This document shows positions 57,967 to 64,000 of a stretch of DNA of 64,000 nt, one piece after another (position 1 is the first letter of the stretch; each line of letters begins with the position of its first letter). The stretch is taken from NCBI GenBank assembly GCA_019188255.1, contig JAETXT010000002.1, forward strand, positions 5,394,001 through 5,458,000. The letters run 5' to 3'. A model generated the notes under the pieces. The model was not told where the DNA came from, searched no databases, and worked only from the letters and a program-made list of their open reading frames with translations. The stretch comes from Verticillium longisporum (lineage: Eukaryota > Ascomycota > Sordariomycetes > Glomerellales > Plectosphaerellaceae). Position numbers and translations under genes: made by a program.

Positions 57967-59179
57967 CTAAAAGTTGGACGAGGCCGTCGCATGTTCATCG
58001 GAAGCGACCGGCACATTCCTCACGACGACGACCTTGCCCGACACACTCGTGACCCGCACGTCGACAGACGGTGTTCCGAATCCGCTGGGCTGCTCGAAGA
58101 AGTTGTAGTCCTTCCTCTGCGTCGACTGCCAGGTGCTGCCGCCGTCGGTGCTGACCTCCAGCTTGGCTACGCGCTCAGTAGCGTTGACGACCTGCATCGA
58201 GAACCAGAAAGGCGACGTGCCAGACTTGTTCTTCAGAACAATAGGCGACGAGATACCGCAGTCCACAAACTCGTATGAGGTCGAGATAATGCCCTCTGAC
58301 AGGGTACCGATCTTCTCAAACGCGTTCTGGAATAGGTCGAGGTGTCCCTCGTCGCACTCGGGGCACTGGTCGACAATCTATTGCTCGTGTCAGCAGCGCC
58401 GTCCTTTCTTGTTGAGAGCAATGAGGAACCAAGAGGGGGAAGCCTAGAAAACTCACCATGGCCGTGATGGAGTCCCCGTTGGGTCCAGTGACCTTGACGC
58501 AGCCACCGCAGTTGGCGGCACTGTCCCAGACTTGACCAGAGAAGGCGGTGCCGAACAAGCCAGATGGGATGGTGTAGCCAGTGAACGAGCAAGTGCCGCC
58601 AGAGATGTTACCGCCGTAGAAAGTCGACTTGCCCGTGACAGCAGCGCCGGTGCCACCGGCGGCGGGCTCGCTGGCTGGGGGCGCCGGGGCTGGGGCCGGG
58701 GCTGGGGCCGGAGCGGGGGCTGGGGCCGGAGCGGGAGCAGGCGCGGGAGCGGGAGCAGGCGCGGGAGCAGGCGCGGGAGCAGGCGCGGGAGCAGGCGCGG
58801 GAGCAGGCGCGGGAGCAGGCGCGGGAGCAGGCGCGGGAGCAGGCGCGGGAGCAGGCGCGGGAGCAGGCGCGGGGGCAGGCGCGGGAGCAGGCGCGGGGGC
58901 AGGCGCGGGAGCAGGCGCGGGAGCAGGCCCGTCCTGGTTCGTAGGCTCCGGGTCCGTGGGGTTCGAAGGCGGGACGTACGGCTTGACGGCGACGAGAGGC
59001 GCCGGGTCGCTGGGCGTCTCAGCAGGCGGGGCGGGGTAGAGGGCGTCGGGGCCGGGCGGCACCTGGGTGGCGACAGGGTAGAGCTGGACCTCAACGACGA
59101 CCGTCCTGGTTATGGGGATGGCACAGCCAAGGACGACGGGGGCGGCCGAGGCGGCGAGAACGAGCGAGTGGAACCTCAT
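57967..59179 (-). CDS. Secreted expansin-like protein with a long Pro-Ala linker
   Basis: Exons 59179-58457 and 58377-57967 (79-nt intron, phase 0) give 377 residues. A signal peptide (MRFHSLVLAASAAPVVLGCA) leads to a Pro-rich region and then an almost uninterrupted Pro-Ala dipeptide tract. The tract is encoded by a 12-bp minisatellite on the plus strand, about 58676-58930, giving around forty PA pairs. The C-terminal half is a double-psi beta-barrel domain (STFYGGNISGGTCSFTGYTI, SAANCGGCVKVTGPNGDSIT, VDQCPECDEGHLDLFQNAF), followed by a beta-sandwich-like region with TSPFWFSMQVVNATERVAKL and STDGGSTWQSTQRKDYNFF. This two-domain order is that of expansins, which loosen cell-wall polysaccharides without hydrolysis. 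The Cys pattern and the DQCPECDEGHLDL motif are intact. The antisense Gly-Ala frame is only the complement of the repeat. Confidence 0.87.
58676..58930. repeat. Coding minisatellite (12-bp units) for the Pro-Ala linker
   Basis: Units close to GGAGCAGGCGCG repeat in tandem, with GGGGCTGGGGCC variants at the left end. On the minus strand they encode alternating Pro and Ala. Confidence 0.93.
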
Positions 59180-59754
59180 TGTGTCGAGGGTCGAGGGACG
59201 TGGCTGACGATGTGTCTGGAGGGCGGGATAGTTGCTTGTGAGTGCAAAAGGGGGGGCTATGGACAACAAGGGTATTCACAGGTGAACGGAACGGATGAGA
59301 AAAAGAGCGTGTGTAACGAAGGAATGACGATACCGCAAGGGTAGGAACAGAATTAAGACCAAGTCAAGGTGAAGACCAAAAAAAAAGCAGTTGACATGAG
59401 AAGGCGAGAAAGGATGCGCGGGTTGGGCATACCATATATCTACTCTACCCCCCAAACTCAAGAGTCATGTCCGAACAAGGGCTACAAGACGACCTGCCTA
59501 CGAAAAGAAAACCAACAGCGCCTGACCCTGTAGCGGTCGTGCCGGCAGGCCGGATCCCTTCATGTGCAGGCCCGCCGCGAGGCTGCAGATGGTGGTGAGA
59601 GAAATAACATTCTGCTCATCTAAGATTACCGGGGGGGGCTAGTGCTGTTCCGGGATATGAGAGGAGGGGTGGGCGCGTGGCGGCGCCCAGTATCGGCATT
59701 GGCAACCGTTGAGATGGGCTCGCCCGTCGCGCGTTTACAGTTCTTCCTGACAGG

Positions 59755-59798
59755 CGGGGAAGGGGAAGGGGAAGGGGAAGGGGGGGAGGAAAGGGGTG
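59755..59798 (+). repeat. G-rich tract with regular GGGGAA units (possible G-quadruplex)
   Basis: At least five runs of four or more G are separated by AA, which fits the usual quadruplex pattern on the plus strand. Confidence 0.6.
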
Positions 59799-60410
59799 TC
59801 GATGGTCTAGACACTGATGAATCTCTGGCTAGTTTGACATGTACGCTTGCCGCTGCCCGCGATGTGACGTGAGGTGGTCTCCATCGGATCGGACGACTGC
59901 ATTTTGCGCGGCTGGACCCGAGGAGGAGGAATGCGGTATGGCGAAGACGGGTGGCCAACCATCCACGTGCAAGAAAGTAAAAAAAACCAATCCACAACGG
60001 ATGATCTGTACTACTGTATCATGTACATGGTAGACTCGGGATCAGTCCATCCCTTTGCACTTTCTCATCTCGCCGTGCTCACCACCACAGCCGCCGCCCA
60101 CGATCCTTCTTGCAGCGCCCTCATCACCGACGCCCACCGACCCGCAGATGGCAGGATCAAGCCGAGCCTCCCGCCTCCAGACAAGAAAAAGAACGACAGG
60201 CTTGGGCGGAGGGGGGAAGGGGGAAGGGGGGGTGTGGTGTGCATGGTGGGCAGATGAGCAGTGGAGAAAACAAAAACTCGGCACACCATCTCCAGGGACG
60301 AGGCGAGGGGGGGACGAGAAGGGACGAGAAGGAGAGGAGCCTCGAAGGATAGATGGAGCATGAGCAGGTTGTAGATTTCTTCTGTAGGGAAGGCGCATTG
60401 GAGGGGTTGT

Positions 60411-60434
60411 ACTGTACATGTACATGTACATGTA
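60411..60434. repeat. GTACAT palindromic hexanucleotide array
   Basis: GTACAT repeated in tandem; each unit is self-complementary when paired with its neighbour, so the array is a perfect palindrome. Confidence 0.8.
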
Positions 60435-63400
60435 GGCACCATGCACCAAGTGCCCTTGATCGAGGCTAGCGTGCTTGCCACTCTTACTCGGTCGTCGCGC
60501 CTTGAGTGCCGTTTCAGCCACACCTCAGGCCAGATGTCGTTGCGCATGGTTTTGTGCAACATGCAACGACAGAACGGAAGTTTCTCGTTGAGCAAAGTCC
60601 CGATCGTTCTCCCACGATTCCTGGCGTTTCGGCCCTCCAGATGTACGAGGCGGTCAGCCGGCTTGGTACGTTGTCACGCCTTTCCAACTCCTTCGCGGCG
60701 CGAGAGATAACCGCCATCTCTCACGACTCGAAGACCTGTAAACTTGACTGGGCGCTGATTGCCTTGTCTGGTCAAGAGCGTAACTGAACGCCAGTCTATA
60801 ACACGAGACAACATGGTGTGAGTAGCAGTGGTTGAACCAACAACTTCAACGAATACATATTACACCATGTACGAATATAGGTTTCATATATATCCAGACG
60901 GGATTTGTAGGTACCTAGTTTACACGGCGAGAGGCAGATCATCATGGTCGCACCAGATTCCCACAAACACCACAGGGTGTGCCTGAGGAGTTTATGAAGT
61001 ATGTCACCTTCAAAAGCATACCCACGACCGTCAGGGTGCAAAACATCAGTACGCACGCAATGGTCCATCATGGGTTTTCTTCGGAATACACGCCACGATT
61101 TACATGCATGTCTACGAGTCAAGGGCAAACTGAGACTGCTTAGCCGTGAGTTTAACAGCTCCCTGCAGCTCCGTTTTGAAGCTTCAGACCACGTCGCCAA
61201 AGATTGAACTGACCTGATACTCAAGTGATGAGTCATGGGCCAGAACCGGCAATTCGTTGCATGCGCTTCAATGAGGTCCTAGATCTGGATGCACCTCGAG
61301 GTCTCGCCTGCTGACGATGATGGGATGCCTCATAGTTCGGGTTCAGTGAAAGCAACCGTTTCCACAGCATGAGCTTTACTGCGGGATCTGTGTACTGTGG
61401 CTGAGTTGTGCAAATGGGCAAACGAGCCTCATCGCTCGGTTTCTAAAAGCAGCGAGGCTCCAAATGATGTCCAGATCGCCCCTGGCAGACCCCATCGACG
61501 AGGTTCCACACCCGAATTTCAGGAACCTCCTGGGCAAGCTGGGGTACACCCCTGAACAAACGATGCGATGCTGCCCTTTGGTTGAGAACGACGGGGTTTA
61601 GCGCGTCCTAGGCTAGACATAGCCTAAGCTGAAACTCAGGGACCCTAAGCAAGGTGAAGGGAAAGGTTCAGGAAAAGCTTCTGCTATCCACATGCTCAGA
61701 AGGCATACTGAACTAACGTAATGACAGACGTCAAGATCTGTACTAGTCGCGCAGGCATAATGCTTCATTCATGGGTTTCTGAATCGCTCGTCGGCGCGGC
61801 ATCACGGCATATGGCAACAGTTTGACCTCTTAACTTATGGTTCAGGCTTTCTATCCTGGCGCTTGGAAGACAATTGCGCCAAAGGCTCAAATGGGCGTTT
61901 AGTCCTGCACTTCGTCAGCCCCTGGTTAAGACGGTCTCGAACGCAACTCGGGGGAGTTTATCCTGCCATGTACTCGAGTTGACGGGGCGGAGGAAATGTT
62001 CGGCGCATTCGCGCGTGCCGGCTGAGATTGAGCCAAAGAGCCATGGTGACGATGCTGGTGCAGCGTGAATGTGAAGAGTGGATGATTGACGAGGATTGAT
62101 GGTGAAAGTCGGTCCTGTCGGTCTCATAAATGATTAGAGAAATCAAGGCCGTTCTCCCCAGCCGCTACTCGATCTCCCTCTTCTCAGCTCCGAGTGCTCA
62201 CCGGGCGGAGGCTCGTGATGAGCCGTGGACCCCCAGAGATTTGGATCTGATAAGACTGAGCCGTGCCGACTTACCCGGCCGGCCGGCGCAGTGGGAGGAG
62301 TGATCTGCGGGAAACGTGCTGTCCCTTTGCCCACCTACCTGCTCGATCCAATGACTTCATGAGCGTTACTTTCAGGGTTATTGTATTACCGAGGAACGCC
62401 ATGATTTTGAAGTCTCGAGTCCAAGTTGTCAAATCTTGTAATTCTCTCGATTCTTTCCTTTATTTCATACTGCCTGCTCCAGGAGACTGGCCGGGACCGT
62501 TTAATAGCCACAGCCCCAAATCACCGGGGTCTTGCCCATGCTACCAAATCTGTCTAGCGTTTGCGCTGTCACAATGAACGCGCAAGCTCATGGTCTGTAT
62601 CGCAAAATACCAGGCGCCCTTCCCTCAGAAGCTAATAACGCAAGCAGTGAAAACCTCGCACGTCTTGGCTGCGTGTCGCGGCGGCATCATAACGCCAGGC
62701 GCAAACACGATACAAATCTCATGTAGCCACTGATTCTCCCATACCGCGTTCAGCCCCAGTTGATGTGTGAGTCCAGGACAGACGCTTTCCGAACACTACG
62801 CACTCGTTCCGGAACCAGGATGCAATGGACAAAAAGCGAGGCCGCCTGAGCCTGCGACCATACTGTCACCCATGGATCCGAGACCTTAGGCTCCCGTGTA
62901 TGAGTAGACCAGACTGAACACTTGAGAAGTCTACCTCACAAGGGAGGCATAATCGAGACGGCGGCGGTTGCCTGGTATCCTTTGTCGCGTTGACTGAAAC
63001 AGTGCGCAGGCTCCCATGCGCGGAACTTGCCCTACAAAGTCAAAAACAGGCACGAGCCAGGCAGGTAGGGGATGTTGCTGGTAGCTCGACTGGTGCACCA
63101 TTTTGTCCAATGGTCGAGCAAAGCACACCCACGATAATCACTGCTGGTCGCGTTTCACATCGAGTTGCTGCATACGATGGGGTTAGGGTATGTTGTATAT
63201 ATATGTGATATCACTTCTGCGAAGCGTCACGTCTCGGCACAGCGTCTTACACTGCCAGCCTGATCCAGTGTAAGAGCAGCGAGGCCGCTAGCGCTTTTGA
63301 GGCTCCAACAAGGTAAGGACACCATGAGTTCCGAGCTCCCCGCGGCCTGAATGGCACCCTGAAGAACGGCAATCGACGTTTGCCAGACAACAGATCTCCT

Positions 63401-63798
63401 TCACACACTCGTGTGTGCCTAGCGCGACCCGTGGACCGGGGTTTGGGTAGATTGATGCCACATAGGCGCCAGCGGGACCGGTAGCGCTAAGGGGGGGTCT
63501 GCTCGTCTAGCCTGCACGCATCTCACATATCGCAGACTCGCAGACGAGCAATGCGCAACGACGCCAGACAAAGACATACTGATACTGTATCATTTCTTCG
63601 CTGCAGAAAAAGCAGCCGTACCTCTCTGAAAACTGACTGTGGAGGTTGCGAGAAAATAAAACACAAACGCCACCACGCACGCATGCCACAAACGCTCCAA
63701 TTCAGCTGAGAAAAGAAAACAGCCATGCCACCGAAACTCCACTGCGTGATCGTGCTCAAAAACAAGAAAAAGAAAAAGGAAGAAGAGATAACTTCAAT

Positions 63799-64000
63799 TT
63801 AGTAGCCGTAACTGTCGTGTTGATGAACAGGACAGCGTCCTGGGTGGTTGACGAACCACGCGGAAATGCACGACCGGTGGAAGCGACAGAGGCACTCGAG
63901 TCTCGCCATCTGTACACCGGCTACGAACTCTTCCAGACAAATGGTACACTCTGCTGAGTCGATACAGTCTTTCTCCGTCGCCACGTACGGGAACATGCCG
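63799..64000 (-). CDS. RING-H2 zinc finger protein, C-terminal end (partial)
   Basis: A minus-strand frame enters from the right edge and ends at a stop at 63799. Its about 65 residues contain a RING-H2 arrangement: ECTICLEEFVAGVQMARLEC, then CRFHRSC, then HPGRCPVH. The cysteine and histidine ligands are all present with usual spacing (CxxC, CxCxxHxxC, CxxH in place of the final CxxC, or CP followed by His). Such domains act as E3 ubiquitin ligases. The finger sits right at the C-terminus, as in fungal proteins where it follows an FYVE or membrane region, but the rest of the gene is outside the window, so partner domains are unknown. Confidence 0.85.
   Translation of the reverse strand, partial: GMFPYVATEKDCIDSAECTICLEEFVAGVQMARLECLCRFHRSCISAWFVNHPGRCPVHQHDSYGY

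Larger units (their letters stand above)
59180..63798. other. Gene-poor region between the expansin-like gene and the RING gene
   Basis: About 4.6 kb without a gene I can support. It contains a G-rich tract at 59755-59798, other G-rich stretches near 60200-60235 and a GTACAT palindromic array at about 60411-60434. Frames of up to 176 codons (60065-60595, minus) lack domains and conserved splice structure. Confidence 0.5.

Noticed and set aside
58532..59344. Gly/Arg/Ser-rich and Gly-Ala open frames on the plus strand
   Set aside because: They are the complement and other frames of the Pro-Ala minisatellite in the expansin-like gene.

Overview
This window looks like nuclear DNA from a filamentous ascomycete (Pezizomycotina, probably Sordariomycetes). 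The evidence is many short GT-AG introns of about 50-100 bp with fungal branch sites, GC-rich genes with clear fungal orthologues, a 4 kb AT-rich block carrying the signature of repeat-induced point mutation (RIP), and abundant microsatellites. No tRNA, rRNA, CRISPR array or bacterial-type operon was seen. A 3' gene end lies at the left edge and a RING-finger gene runs off the right edge.

Layout. 0-5.5 kb: partial CDS end, a DHH-family exopolyphosphatase with a signal peptide, a low-complexity fungal protein in three exons, and a compact transposon-like element (4423-5301) with perfect 34-bp terminal inverted repeats and a 7-bp target duplication. 7-12.6 kb: the divergent pair UPF1 (nonsense-mediated decay helicase) and IMP4 (U3 snoRNP, seven exons). 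13.4-17.8 kb: an AT-rich, RIP-degraded element relic that hosts a solo LTR with a 5-bp target duplication and ends at an orphan WD40-repeat fragment. 18.5-24.2 kb: a cyclin-T-like (Pch1) gene, a small secreted protein gene, and a cysteine-rich secreted protein built of three repeats. 24.5-26.4 kb: ADE2. 27.5-31.4 kb: a Zn2Cys6 transcription factor divergent from a DUS4-type tRNA-dihydrouridine synthase. 32-35 kb: SDH2 divergent from a mitochondrial PTC7-like PP2C phosphatase. 36-41.6 kb: a GPI-anchored Ser/Thr-rich wall protein and the bifunctional purine enzyme ATIC (ADE16/17 type). 42-45.4 kb: a broken DUF6546-like gene and a histidine protein methyltransferase (HPM1 type). 48-50 kb: a Baeyer-Villiger-type flavin monooxygenase. 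51-55.7 kb: a tricalbin (SMP plus C2 domains). 58-59.2 kb: an expansin-like secreted protein with a long Pro-Ala linker.

Most genes are housekeeping. Purine synthesis is represented twice (ADE2, ATIC), RNA metabolism four times (UPF1, IMP4, DUS4, Pch1) and mitochondria twice (SDH2, PTC7-like), with no sign of a secondary-metabolite cluster. The accessory content is the mobile elements, the secreted proteins and the broken gene.

A recurring oddity: four otherwise intact genes (cyclin T, PTC7-like, monooxygenase twice, tricalbin) each lose frame by one missing base in or beside a short homopolymer, and HPM1 has a further small indel. The conserved protein resumes at once in another frame each time. 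Homopolymer errors in the assembly explain this best, so those genes are annotated as coding across the break.
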